Part shown: one piece after another, positions 44,984 through 53,221 of the stretch
Position numbering within the stretch: position 1 is the first letter of the stretch
How the letters are laid out: each line of letters starts with the position of its first letter
From: Kribbella sp. VKM Ac-2568
GTDB taxonomy: Bacteria > Actinomycetota > Actinomycetes > Propionibacteriales > Kribbellaceae
Direction of reading: 5' to 3'
Length of the DNA stretch: 64,000 bases
Assembly (NCBI RefSeq): GCF_004345365.1
Contig: NZ_SLVF01000002.1
Span: forward strand, 496,001-560,000
Position numbers and translations under genes: made by a program
The notes under the pieces: generated by a model
Seen by the model: the letters and a program-made list of their open reading frames with translations, nothing else
Database searches by the model: none
Told to the model about the DNA's origin: nothing

Positions 44984-46183
44984 TCAGATGACACCGGCTG
45001 AGCGCAGCGACGTCATCGCGTCATCGCCGAGCCCGAGCAGGTCGCGGTAGATCTCTTCGTTGTGCTCGCCGAGGGCCGGGCCGACGTGCCGAACCCGGCC
45101 CGGGCTGTCGGAGAGCTTGGGAACGACGTTGTGCATGGCGAACTCCCCCAGCTCCGGGTGGGTCAGCCGGACGATCGCCTCGCGCGCGGCGAAGTGCGGG
45201 TCGGTGAGCATGTCCCTGGCCCGGAAGATGCGGCCCGCCGGTACGCCGTGGGTGTTGAGCTTGTCGAGCAGTTCGTCGGCCTTCACCGTGCTGCTCCACT
45301 CGGCGATCAGGCCGTCCAGCTCCTCCATCGAGCTGCCGCGGGCGCCGTGCGTGGCGTACCGGTCGTCGGCCGCCAGCTCCGGCCGTTCCATCGCCTCGGC
45401 CAACCGGCGGAACACCGTGTCCTGGTTCGCGGCGATCAGCACCATCTCGCCGTCGGCGGTCGGGTAGACGTTGCTCGGGGCAACGTTCGGCAGGGTGGTG
45501 CCGGTGCGCTCGCGCTGGTAGCCGGCGACCTGGTACTCCGGAACGAGCGACTCCATCATCGCCAGCACGGCCTCGTAGATCGCCGAGTCGACGACCTGGC
45601 CGCGGCCCGTGCGACCGCGCTGATGGAGTGCCACGAGCGTGCCGAGGCAGGCGAAGGTGGCAGCCAGGGAGTCGCCCAACGAGATCCCGGCGCGGGCCGG
45701 AGGGCGGTCGGGATCGCCTGTGACGTAACGGATGCCGCCCATCGCCTCGCCGATCGAGCCGTAGCCGGCGCGCGACGAGTAGGGCCCGGTCTGGCCGAAT
45801 CCGCTGACGCGGGTGACGATCAGGCCGGGGTTGAGCTCCCACAGTTGCTCGGGAGCCAGGCCCCATCTTTCCAGGGTGCCGGGGCGGAAGTTCTCGATGA
45901 GCACGTCGGCGGTGGAGATCAGTCGGCGTACCAGGTCCTGCCCTTGCTCGGTGCGCAGGTCGGCGGTGACGGACTTCTTGTTCCGGGCAACCACCGGCCA
46001 CCACAGGGACTTGCCGTACGGCCGCTCGCGTCCCCACTGCCGCATCGGGTCTCCGCGCTCCGGGTCCTCGACCTTGATCACCTCGGCGCCGAAGTCCCCG
46101 AGCAACTGACCGCAGAACGGCCCGGCCAGCAACTGGCCGAGCTCCACGACTCGGATGTCGTCCAGGGGCAACGCGTCGGTCAT
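44984..46183 (-). CDS. CaiB/BaiF family CoA transferase
   Basis: 399 residues of family III CoA transferases. LPLDDIRVVELGQLLAGPFC, GDFGAEVIKVEDPERGDPMR (catalytic Asp region), RNKKSVTADLRTEQGQ, ENFRPGTLERWG, VSGFGQTGPYSSRAGY and the C-terminal VPKLSDSPGRVRHVGPALGE are all present. It moves CoA from a donor acyl-CoA to a carboxylate, here probably the acid made by the hyu pathway. ATG 46183 has GAGGA close upstream; two other in-frame starts (46198, 46204) are possible. It is the first gene of the operon, divergent from gntR. Confidence 0.94.
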   Translation of the reverse strand: MTDALPLDDIRVVELGQLLAGPFCGQLLGDFGAEVIKVEDPERGDPMRQWGRERPYGKSLWWPVVARNKKSVTADLRTEQGQDLVRRLISTADVLIENFRPGTLERWGLAPEQLWELNPGLIVTRVSGFGQTGPYSSRAGYGSIGEAMGGIRYVTGDPDRPPARAGISLGDSLAATFACLGTLVALHQRGRTGRGQVVDSAIYEAVLAMMESLVPEYQVAGYQRERTGTTLPNVAPSNVYPTADGEMVLIAANQDTVFRRLAEAMERPELAADDRYATHGARGSSMEELDGLIAEWSSTVKADELLDKLNTHGVPAGRIFRARDMLTDPHFAAREAIVRLTHPELGEFAMHNVVPKLSDSPGRVRHVGPALGEHNEEIYRDLLGLGDDAMTSLRSAGVI

Positions 46184-46206
46184 CAATCCTCGATCCATCC
46201 ACAAAG

Positions 46207-46216
46207 TTGCATACGA
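46207..46216. promoter_or_regulatory. GntR operator-like half-repeat (CoA transferase side)
   Basis: TTGCATACGA agrees at 8 of 10 positions with the perfect palindrome TTGCATGCAA found at 46282. It sits right upstream of the CoA transferase start codon, a good place for repression of the hyu operon. Confidence 0.5.
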
Positions 46217-46281
46217 TTCGCGGTATTGGTGGTGAACCTAGGTCGCGTTTCGCGCTTGTGTCAACGGATTGTCCACATTGA

Positions 46282-46291
46282 TTGCATGCAA
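46282..46291. promoter_or_regulatory. GntR/FCD operator palindrome
   Basis: TTGCATGCAA is a perfect 10-bp palindrome in the divergent gap between the CoA transferase and gntR, 19 bp before the GntR start. FCD-type GntR proteins commonly bind TTGTATACAA-like palindromes, so this is the best operator candidate. Confidence 0.65.
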
Positions 46292-46309
46292 CTCTGGTGA
46301 ATTGGTACC

Positions 46310-47008
46310 GTGACCAACACCATGAGCGACCGCACCCCAGCCCCGCGTGAAGCCGACAACGGCCACGCCGCCGACGAGGCCTACAGCCTGATCCGCGAGC
46401 AGATCCTGTCCGGCCGGCGCGAGGGCGGCGACTGGCTCCGCGAGGGCGAACTGGCCGAATCCATCGGAGTCAGCCGTACTCCGGTCCGCGAGGCGCTCCG
46501 CCGGCTCACTGCCGAGGGTCTCGTGCGATACGAGCGGAACCGCGGAGTACAGGTCCAGGCCTGGAGCGTCCGCGACCTCGACGAGATCTTCAGCCTCCGA
46601 TCCGTCCTCGAGCCATGGGGCTGCCGCCTCGCAGCCACCGCGGGCCTCGTCGACGTGGTGGTCCTCGACGACCTGGCCAACCGGATGGACGAGATCGCGC
46701 CGGGCGGCCGCCCGAAGGATGTGGACAAGCTCACCGACCTGAACAACCAGTTCCACCGCACGATCCTCGAAGCCGCCGACAACAGCCGCCTGACCGCCGT
46801 GATCTCCTCGGTCATCCAGGTCCCCCTCGTCTGGCGAACCTTCACCCACTACACCCCCGAGGCCCTCCAACGCAGCCTCGCCCACCACCACGAACTGGTA
46901 GCAGCCCTAGCCGCCGCCGACCCCGACTGGTCCGAATCAGTAATGCGAAGCCACGTCCGAGCCGCCTGGCACTCCCTTATTCCCCAAGACGATCCCTCAC
47001 TCCCCTGA
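46310..47008 (+). CDS. GntR-family regulator, FCD domain
   Basis: 232 residues. The winged helix has DEAYSLIREQILSGRREGG, GELAESIGVSRTPVREALRR and LTAEGLVRYERNRGVQV. The FCD ligand domain contains DEIFSLRSVLEPWGCRLAAT, DLNNQFHRTILEAADN and HHELVAALAA with its metal-binding His residues. Such proteins repress catabolic operons and release DNA on binding an organic acid. GTG 46310 or ATG 46322 may be the start. It is divergent from the CoA transferase-hyuA-hyuB operon, its likely target. Confidence 0.92.
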   Translation: MTNTMSDRTPAPREADNGHAADEAYSLIREQILSGRREGGDWLREGELAESIGVSRTPVREALRRLTAEGLVRYERNRGVQVQAWSVRDLDEIFSLRSVLEPWGCRLAATAGLVDVVVLDDLANRMDEIAPGGRPKDVDKLTDLNNQFHRTILEAADNSRLTAVISSVIQVPLVWRTFTHYTPEALQRSLAHHHELVAALAAADPDWSESVMRSHVRAAWHSLIPQDDPSLP

Positions 47009-47117
47009 CCCCTTGCCTGCATCAAGGAAACCCGCTCGCCCGCCCACAGCCCGCGCAGTACAACGCTGTTGCGGCCCTCGGCACAACGCCGCTCGCCGGC
47101 GCTGGCCGTCACCGGCG

Positions 47118-47245
47118 GCGCGTACGGCGCCAAGTTCGGCACGGCGGGCGGCCAAGATCGTCGACGAGGCCGACTCGCTGCCGGCGTTCTACGATTGCCC
47201 GGCCGAGCACTGGATGCACCTGCGCACGACCAAGGAGCCGCGACA
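47118..47245 (+). mobile_element. IS256-family transposase remnant
   Basis: Frame 3 from about 47148 reads KIVDEADSLPAFYDCPAEHW and MHLRTTKEPRH, closely resembling the C-terminal region of IS256/Mutator transposases (FYDYPAEHWIHLRTTNPIEST). Just upstream the YGAKF segment continues in another frame. Ends and inverted repeats are gone, so this is dead. The region from 47009 to 47117 contains nothing else I can identify. Confidence 0.6.
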
Positions 47246-47775
47246 TGAACGGCGGGAGCGACACCACAGAGGAAGTACCTGACGAGCATCTGCGGTTCGC
47301 TCGCTATCTGCAGGAACTGGCCGACGTCCTCCCCGAGGACGAAGGCGGCCTGGTGGAGATGGTTCTTCGTGACCCGGACAGGACGATGGCTCAGTCGGCG
47401 GTCATCCGCCATCTGGACCGACGAGCAGCGCAGTTGCTTGCGGACGCCACCTTCCCTGACTGGCGCCGTGCCATGTCCACCGTGATCGTAGACAGAGAGT
47501 TCCTGGTCCACCGGCTGCGGGAATGGACGTTGCTGAGGTCGATCGCGATCGACGATTCCTGGAGACCAGAGGATCTTGTCGCTGCCTCCGATTGGTTCCA
47601 GCGCACAGCAGCGCAGATGCTGACGTCGCCTGCTGCTCTGTGCCTGCTCGCTGACGAGGGAAGAACGCGCCGCGTTCGTGCTGCCGCCAACCGCCGACTG
47701 GCCGAACAGCACCGATTGCCGGCCCCCGTTGATCCACAGATCTTGACGATCCCATCAGCCGAGCCCGGCACCTAA
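47245..47775 (+). CDS. Hypothetical protein
   Basis: 176 residues, mostly alpha-helical and charged: HLRFARYLQELADVLPEDEG, AQSAVIRHLDRRAAQLLADA, WRRAMSTVIVDREFLVHRLR and EWTLLRSIAI. I recognise no domain. AAGGAG lies 8 bases before the ATG. It starts exactly where the IS256 remnant ends, and normal coding composition suggests an intact gene. Flanking sequence is decayed, so it may be a cargo or orphan gene. Confidence 0.7.
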   Translation: MNGGSDTTEEVPDEHLRFARYLQELADVLPEDEGGLVEMVLRDPDRTMAQSAVIRHLDRRAAQLLADATFPDWRRAMSTVIVDREFLVHRLREWTLLRSIAIDDSWRPEDLVAASDWFQRTAAQMLTSPAALCLLADEGRTRRVRAAANRRLAEQHRLPAPVDPQILTIPSAEPGT

Positions 47776-47899
47776 CTGCTGCACTCAGGTCCACGACTCA
47801 GCTGTGCTCCGAATGCGGGACCAAACCCCGTCTGTACTCAGCAGCGCTCCTAATCGGGCTCTTCGGAGTTGAGCGTGGGTGAGCCGTTCGTCACTGTCG

Positions 47900-48079
47900 G
47901 CGTGGCGTAGGCGGGGAAGGCGCCGCCACCAGCCCCTGGCCGCAGCCCGGACCGCGAACCCCGAACGGTTCACCACCGCCGCGACACCGGCCGTCCTCAA
48001 CCTTCCCGACGCAGCCTGGATCAACCCGCCCATCCACGAAACCCAACAAAACAAGACAGTCCAACAGACCGCCGCGTAA
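47900..48079 (+). mobile_element. IS3-like transposase C-terminal remnant
   Basis: The frame ending at TAA 48079 contains AARTANPERFTTAATPAVLN, then LPDAAWINPPIHETQ, the typical C-terminus of actinobacterial IS3-group transposases (HPERF...PPLPTAAWINPP). No DDE core or inverted repeats are present. The rest of 47776-48091 is non-coding as far as I can see. Confidence 0.5.
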
Positions 48080-48091
48080 CTCCCGCTGGCC

Positions 48092-48737
48092 TCAACCACC
48101 GTGACAAGTTCCGATCAGACCGCTTGCGAGTGGGAGCAGGACTAGCTGAGCGCGGGTGCCGAGCCTGAGCGTCCGCATGATGTGTGCGCGGTGCGTGTCG
48201 ACCGCTCGCCGCGAGATGTAGAGATGCTTGCTGCTCTCCTGGTTCGTGTAACCGGGCGCGAGCAGATAGAGAACGTCGCGCCCGCGCTCGCGCTCACTGA
48301 TCGGTTCGAGCGCCGGCTGCCCATCCGCGATGACGAACTGCGCTCCCAGATCGGGATCGACGTAGCGTTCGCCGGAGGCGACCTGGCGGACCGCCTTGAT
48401 CAACACGGTGTCAGACGTTTGCTTGGGCACATGACCGCGCGCACCGGCGGTGATCGCCTGCCGTACCGACGTCGGTTGGGTGCGCGACGAAACGACCAAG
48501 ACCTTCGGCGCCGGGGACACTCTCAGCAGGTCCGGAATGATGTCGGAGCCATTCCTCCGTGGCAGGACCAGATCGAGCAAGACCACGTCGGGCTGCAAGG
48601 CATGTGTCTTGATGACCGCCTGCTCGGCGGTTCCGGCTTCGCCGACGGGCACGATCACCGTCTTCGTGCCCAAGCCGCAGGCGCAGCGACGAACGGAAGC
48701 GCCCGTGGTCGTCGACGAGGAGGAGGACGCGGATCAT
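48092..48737 (-). pseudogene. LuxR/NarL-type response regulator, frameshifted
   Basis: The proper N-terminus starts at ATG 48737 (MIRVLLLVDDHGRFRSSLRL), overlapping the kinase stop as ATGA. After about 30 residues the frame is lost near 48655. The rest of the receiver (VGEAGTAEQAVIKTHALQPD, VVLLDLVLPRRNGSDIIPDL) and the LuxR HTH (LAPGYTNQESSKHLYISRRA, VDTHRAHIMRTLRLG) continue in the other frame. The HTH start SERERGRDVL has two extra residues, a further sign of decay. Likely a dead partner of the kinase. Confidence 0.75.
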
Positions 48738-49429
48738 CGGTCGACCTGGGTGAGGACAAGTACGGCGCGCGTTCCACCGCTGGCTCGCGGCTTGAGCTCC
48801 AGCACGCCGCCGAACCGGGCGACCAGGCGACGGCACAAGGAGAGGCCAAGGTGACCACCGGTCGCGTAGCGATCGGTCGACCCGAGCCCGACGCCGTCGT
48901 CATCGACTACGAGCACACGCCGATCCCCGCGAGCAACCGCCGAGACAAAGATGCGGCCTGCGCCCGCCGCGACGGCGTTCGCCAGCAGGTTCCGCAGCAC
49001 GATACGAAGGGCAGCCGGCGAGATCGGGAACTCGCCGGTCACTGTTGTGATGACCTCAGCGTGAATATCTCCAAGGTCGGCGGCGGCCTGTCGCACACAG
49101 TCGGCTCCCTGTGCTGCGCCACCATCAGCTCGATCGGCGCGCGTCGCCGCGAGGATCGAGTCGACGATCTCTAGCGCCCGCGTCAAGACCTTGCGCGGTT
49201 CGTCGCTCATCAGGACGGATAGGAGCGAAGACTTCACGTCGTGCGCAACGAGTGCCGCAAAATCCTCGAGCGCCTCATTCTTTCGAGCAAGCCGGGCGGC
49301 ATGCTCCGCAAGCTGCTCCGCAGCCAAGCGGTCGTGCACGCCCTGCCGTCCGGAGAACGTAACGTCACGACCCTCGCCCCAGACCGTGTAGTAGCCCTCC
49401 GTGCCATCTTTCGCAGCTGTCGTGCTCAT
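48734..49429 (-). CDS. Sensor histidine kinase, short
   Basis: 231 residues. DHp region FAALVAHDVKSSLLSVLMSD with a phospho-accepting His, then an ATPase domain with N-box RIVLRNLLANAVAAGA, G1 LVVDDDGVGLGS and G2 GGHLGLSLCRRLVARFGG. No transmembrane span or full sensor domain; only ~60 residues precede the DHp, so it is cytoplasmic or truncated. ATG 49429 is chosen; the upstream open frame looks non-coding. Since its response regulator is broken, signalling through this pair is doubtful. Confidence 0.78.
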   Translation of the reverse strand: MSTTAAKDGTEGYYTVWGEGRDVTFSGRQGVHDRLAAEQLAEHAARLARKNEALEDFAALVAHDVKSSLLSVLMSDEPRKVLTRALEIVDSILAATRADRADGGAAQGADCVRQAAADLGDIHAEVITTVTGEFPISPAALRIVLRNLLANAVAAGAGRIFVSAVARGDRRVLVVDDDGVGLGSTDRYATGGHLGLSLCRRLVARFGGVLELKPRASGGTRAVLVLTQVDR

Positions 49430-49849
49430 GACATGGGTTCTCATTCTTCTCTGGAGCGACCCGTGCGGTGCGCTGATGTGACAACCCTCGCGCAGATCGG
49501 CGCGCGTCGTCCCCGGGGAGACCCGGGTCGACTCCCCTGGTTGAGCCCAGGGACGTGCTCCGGTGAGACCGGGTAGTGAGTGGATCCAACTGTCGGGCAT
49601 CGCGGGTTAGCGGCTGATCCTGGAGGTGCCGGCTGTCGCTCGCAATGGATCAGCTCGGGGTCGAAGCGCGCTTGTGGTCACTGCAGAGCGACGGCGGGAC
49701 CACCGACCGTATCCAGCATGAGGCGATCGAGCGGCTTGCTCGCACCCGCATGCGTGTGGACCGGCCCGCACGCACCTGATCTACCGCGAATGCCTGCATC
49801 AGTGCAGCGTGGACTGGCACCTGGGCAATGGCCTCACCAAGCCAGGTCT

Positions 49850-49981
49850 CCCGTCGGCGGTGGCGTGGTGTTCTTCGCCCACGTCGGCTACTTCATCTTC
49901 GGCGTGATCACGGCGAGGGTACTGATGCGGGGCGAGCCTCAGCAGCAGGACTACGACTCCGTCGTCGGCGCACCAGCCTGA
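49850..49981 (+). pseudogene. Possible rhomboid-type membrane protein remnant
   Basis: The frame ending in TGA at 49981 reads GGGVVFFAHVGYFIFGVITA and a short polar tail. It resembles the last membrane helix of rhomboid proteases, where FAHxGGFxxG carries the catalytic His. Nothing upstream continues the family. The rest of 49430-50120 is without recognisable genes. Confidence 0.35.
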
Positions 49982-50120
49982 AGCGCACGCCGCACGAGGT
50001 GACAGCGTGGAGCGGCGGGACCCAGCACTCGGGCGCGCTGGTGCCGATCCAAGTTGTCGCCCGGATGCTGTCCGGCCGCGGCTTCGACGTCGCCGTCCAG
50101 CGCGACCGATCCGCCTGTCA

Positions 50121-51896
50121 CTACCGATCCACGACTGGACGGGAGGCATCAGTGTGGTCCGCGAGTGGGTGGGTTCCGGTGTGGTCGACGCGGAATTTGA
50201 AGCCGTGCTTGGTTGTCCATTCCAGGGCGCCGTCGTCCAGGCGGTGGACGCGCCAGCCGCCGTGGGTCTTGACCCGGTGGCTGTAGCGCCGTAGCGGGGT
50301 GAGGTTGTCGGTACCGGTCTGCCCCGGTGGCCCGGTGGCGTTGAAGTCGAACGGCGCGATGTGGTCGAGATCGACGCTGTCGGTGGTCTCGGCGGCGCCG
50401 AACACGAACTGCTCGACCGGATGGGTGAGCTTGACCCGCTCCCGGATCCGGCGAGGGATCTCGTAGGCGTCGACGCTGAGTTTGTCGTTCAGATCGATGA
50501 CCGGCTTGACGACGATCTGGTCGTGGCCGAGCAACTCCTCCAGCCGGGCCGCGAAGACGGGACCGAAGCGCTCGACCCGCGCGACCCCGCCGCCGGCCAG
50601 CAGCGTCTGGTCGGTGAGGTGCACGTAGAGCGTCGTCCGGGCAGGCCTGCGCCCGGTGACACCGCCACCCCGGTCGCTGTAGGCGCCTTGTTTGATCGCC
50701 GCCAGCTTCCTCGCGACCTCCTGGCGCGCAGCACCGCCCAGCCCTGCACCGTCGCCTGCCGGTTCAGGGGTCTCCGCGCAGCGGTCGTCCGCTGGTCCTG
50801 GCTCAGGTAGACCAGCCGAACAGAACAGGCGGTCGTGGACCGGGTCATCGGGGTGCGGCGGATCCCGATCAGCCTCGTCATGCTCGCCAGGCTCATCAAC
50901 AACAACCCATCCCGTCGCCCCATCCTCCCCACCACCCGCAACATCACCGGTCTCGTCGGCCAACGGGACAGGGAGGTCGGCGGGTTGCCACTGCGCGGTG
51001 TGGTCGGCGGTACCTGGAGCGGGGTTCGCCGCGACACCCGTGCCGGCCTTATCTGGTCCTGTCTTTGCTGAAGCAGGCGCGGTGGTCGCGACCGCTTCGG
51101 CATTGGGGGCGGTGGTGGTTGGGGTGAGGTGGTGGGCGACGGTGAGGAGTTCGTTGGTGAGCGCGGGGTCGGCGATGATGCCGATCGCCTTGGCCTTGCG
51201 TCGCGGCAGGCTGTCGGTGTCGCCGAGCTGGGCCAGGGCGTCGGCGATCTGGCGGATGGTCGCCTTGAAGTGGATGACGTCGCCGGTGGCCGCACGCACA
51301 TACAAAGTGGTGGTGCCATGGTCATCGGTACGACCCGCCCAGACGCCGCGCTCCTTGGCCCTGGCCTCGCCAGCAGCGCGAGCCGCGTCCGGGTCGGCCT
51401 GCTGGACAGCCGCCCTGACGATCTTCTCCAGCCGCACCGGCGTCACGGTATCGATCATCCCCGCGACCCGACGGTCCACGATCGCGGCGGCCTCCACCGA
51501 CAGCGCCAGACAGGCAGTGGCAATAGTGCGGGCCTTCCAGGGCTCGCCGTGACCACCCTTGACCTGAGCCCAGATGCGCGGCAGCCGGTGGCGCAAAGCG
51601 AGGGACTGGCCGATGAAAACGGCAGCCGAACCCGCCGAGCGGCCGATCATCGCCCCGAACTCGGCGGCCGCGAACTCGGCGATCGCCGGACAGCCCGCAC
51701 CGCCATACACGACACCGCGTTCACCACCCGCCAACGACACCCGGCCGGGGACCGTCGCGGGGTCGGGATGCAGGTCGGCGAAGTGCTGCGCCAGCTCGAC
51801 GAGTCGAACCTCGGCCTGCGTGCGCAGCTCATGCACCTCGGCGGCCCAGACCAGCGTCTCGGTCGCATCCAGGTCAGCCACATCCTCGTCGAACAT
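50121..51896 (-). CDS. DUF222 / HNH endonuclease protein (13E12 type) 1
   Basis: 591 residues. N-terminal DUF222 (LVWAAEVHELRTQAEVRLVE, IGQSLALRHRLPRIW, RTIATACLALSVEAAAIVD), a long low-complexity Ala/Pro/Asp linker (~residues 260-390), then a C-terminal HNH domain VDLDHIAPFDFNATG with TDNLTPLRRYSHRVKTHGGW. It lacks the flanking Cys pairs seen in many relatives. 13E12-family genes occur in many copies in actinobacteria; some in M. tuberculosis are DNA-damage induced. The start codon lies inside a perfect LexA box, and a TAGTGT element 7 bases upstream suggests a leaderless mRNA. Confidence 0.93.
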   Translation of the reverse strand: MFDEDVADLDATETLVWAAEVHELRTQAEVRLVELAQHFADLHPDPATVPGRVSLAGGERGVVYGGAGCPAIAEFAAAEFGAMIGRSAGSAAVFIGQSLALRHRLPRIWAQVKGGHGEPWKARTIATACLALSVEAAAIVDRRVAGMIDTVTPVRLEKIVRAAVQQADPDAARAAGEARAKERGVWAGRTDDHGTTTLYVRAATGDVIHFKATIRQIADALAQLGDTDSLPRRKAKAIGIIADPALTNELLTVAHHLTPTTTAPNAEAVATTAPASAKTGPDKAGTGVAANPAPGTADHTAQWQPADLPVPLADETGDVAGGGEDGATGWVVVDEPGEHDEADRDPPHPDDPVHDRLFCSAGLPEPGPADDRCAETPEPAGDGAGLGGAARQEVARKLAAIKQGAYSDRGGGVTGRRPARTTLYVHLTDQTLLAGGGVARVERFGPVFAARLEELLGHDQIVVKPVIDLNDKLSVDAYEIPRRIRERVKLTHPVEQFVFGAAETTDSVDLDHIAPFDFNATGPPGQTGTDNLTPLRRYSHRVKTHGGWRVHRLDDGALEWTTKHGFKFRVDHTGTHPLADHTDASRPVVDR

Positions 51897-51904
51897 GCGT
51901 TCGA
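51889..51904. promoter_or_regulatory. LexA (SOS) box over the start of DUF222/HNH gene 1
   Basis: On the gene strand TCGAACGCATGTTCGA is a perfect copy of the actinobacterial SOS palindrome TCGAAC-N4-GTTCGA, and it contains the ATG. A -10-like TAGTGT ends 7 bases before the ATG. LexA bound here would block initiation of a leaderless transcript. Confidence 0.82.
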
Positions 51905-52085
51905 CACTACCCTGAGTGATGCATCGCTTGCAAGTTGGCCAACCCCTCGATTCTCCTTATCCACAAGGGAAACTTCGCAACCGGAAGTGGGAGCGACTGA
52001 TGTATTCCTACTAGTAGACGCACTGTGAGTAGCGAGCTGCCGCGCGATCTCCAGACAGGAGGGATTTGAGAAGAATTGCCTGGAA

Positions 52086-52108
52086 AAGTGCTCATTGGGT
52101 GAGCACTT
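52086..52108. repeat. Perfect 9-bp inverted repeat upstream of the VOC gene
   Basis: AAGTGCTCA and TGAGCACTT are separated by TTGGG. The palindrome lies 66 bp before the VOC start at 52174, in a 277-bp gap. It suggests an operator for an ArsR, MarR or TetR-type regulator not encoded next to it, or less likely a terminator. The rest of 51905-52173 shows no gene. Confidence 0.55.
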
Positions 52109-52173
52109 CTGCGGGTGATGATGGTGTTCACCGAGGTGGAAACACCGCCTCGAGACCGATTCAGGGAGTGCCG

Positions 52174-52650
52174 ATGTTCCGAGGATTCGCCACCATCAGC
52201 TTCTACGCCGACGACCTCGCCGCCGCGCGCGACTGGTACACCGAACTGCTGGGACAGAAGCCGTACTACGCGTTCCCGGCCGCGCCCGCCACCCCGGCGT
52301 ACATGGAGTTCCGGGTGGGGGACGATGGCGACGAGCTCGGGTTCATCGACCGCAAGTACGCCCCGCCCGGCGCATCGAACGCCCCCGGCGGCGCGGTGAT
52401 GCACTGGCACGTCGACGACCTCGCCGGCACCTTCGAGAAGCTCCTCGCGATGGGCGCCAAGGAGTACCTTCCGATCACCTCCCACGGCGACAGCGACTTC
52501 ACCACCGCCTCCGTCGTCGACCCCTTCGGCAACGTCCTAGGCATCATGCACAACCCCCACTACCTAGAAATCCTCGCCGCCCGCGAATCGGCCGCGACGG
52601 GCCTACTCTACGGCCGCCGCCGAGGACACCCCGAGTCCGCCGCCAGCTGA
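52174..52650 (+). CDS. VOC/glyoxalase-family protein
   Basis: 158 residues. FATISFYADDLAAARDWYTE, LLGQKPYYAFP, YMEFRVGDDGDELGFIDRKY, VMHWHVDDLAGTFEKLLAMG and VVDPFGNVLGIMHNPHY give a full VOC-fold pair. Metal-ligand positions (His/Glu) are partly kept. Substrate unknown. AGGGAG sits 6 bases before the ATG. The palindrome upstream may control it. Its end is convergent with the gene at 52676. Confidence 0.9.
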   Translation: MFRGFATISFYADDLAAARDWYTELLGQKPYYAFPAAPATPAYMEFRVGDDGDELGFIDRKYAPPGASNAPGGAVMHWHVDDLAGTFEKLLAMGAKEYLPITSHGDSDFTTASVVDPFGNVLGIMHNPHYLEILAARESAATGLLYGRRRGHPESAAS

Positions 52651-52675
52651 CGGTTCAGCCCGGGTATGGCGGGGG

Positions 52676-53125
52676 TCAAGCGAGGTATGCCACGTAGTCC
52701 GGGTCCTTGGGGTTCGACAGGACGTGGGTGACCCAGGCCTGGCGTTCTGTGTCGACGGCCAGGAGTTCCCAGGCGCAGGCGGTCGGGCCGTCGGGTGGGA
52801 CGAGGGTGAAGGTTGTTGTGCCGAGGTCGGCGCGGAGGGTGCGGAGATAGAGGATGTCGAGTTCCCACCAGCCGAGGATTCCCCACAGCGCCTCGGTGCC
52901 GGAGTGGACGATCAGGAAGGCCATCCCCTGGCGCCGCTCGGTGGTGGCCGGTTGAGGCAACTGCTTCACGGCAGCGTCGAGCGCGGCGTCCAAGGCACTG
53001 CCGGCGGGTAGTTCGTCGCCAGCGGTGATGCCGATCAGTTTCACCTTCCACCTGGCAGCTTCCCGGACACCCAGCGACTCGGTCGGCCGAGGTTCGTACG
53101 CCGGCATCGGCAAGGGCTTGCTCAT
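52676..53125 (-). CDS. Conserved hypothetical protein
   Basis: 149 residues, soluble. TESLGVREAARWKVKLIGIT and FLIVHSGTEALWGILGWWEL contain an aromatic core; no known domain is recognised. The AAAGGAAG site lies about 7 bases before the ATG. Codon use and composition match the neighbours. It is divergent from the dehydratase gene with a 96-bp gap. Confidence 0.8.
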   Translation of the reverse strand: MSKPLPMPAYEPRPTESLGVREAARWKVKLIGITAGDELPAGSALDAALDAAVKQLPQPATTERRQGMAFLIVHSGTEALWGILGWWELDILYLRTLRADLGTTTFTLVPPDGPTACAWELLAVDTERQAWVTHVLSNPKDPDYVAYLA

Positions 53126-53221
53126 ACGTGCTTCCTTTCGGCATCTGCTTCCTCAGGTCGAGCTGACATCCTCTCCCGGTCAGCGGCTCACGCCCCGGGA
53201 CCGGCGACTAGGGTTCGGGGT

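Noticed and set aside
49430-50120. Protein-coding gene in the gap beside the histidine kinase
   Set aside because: Frames such as 49580-49981 and 49828-50286 lack family similarity overall and good starts; only a short rhomboid-like stretch is visible.
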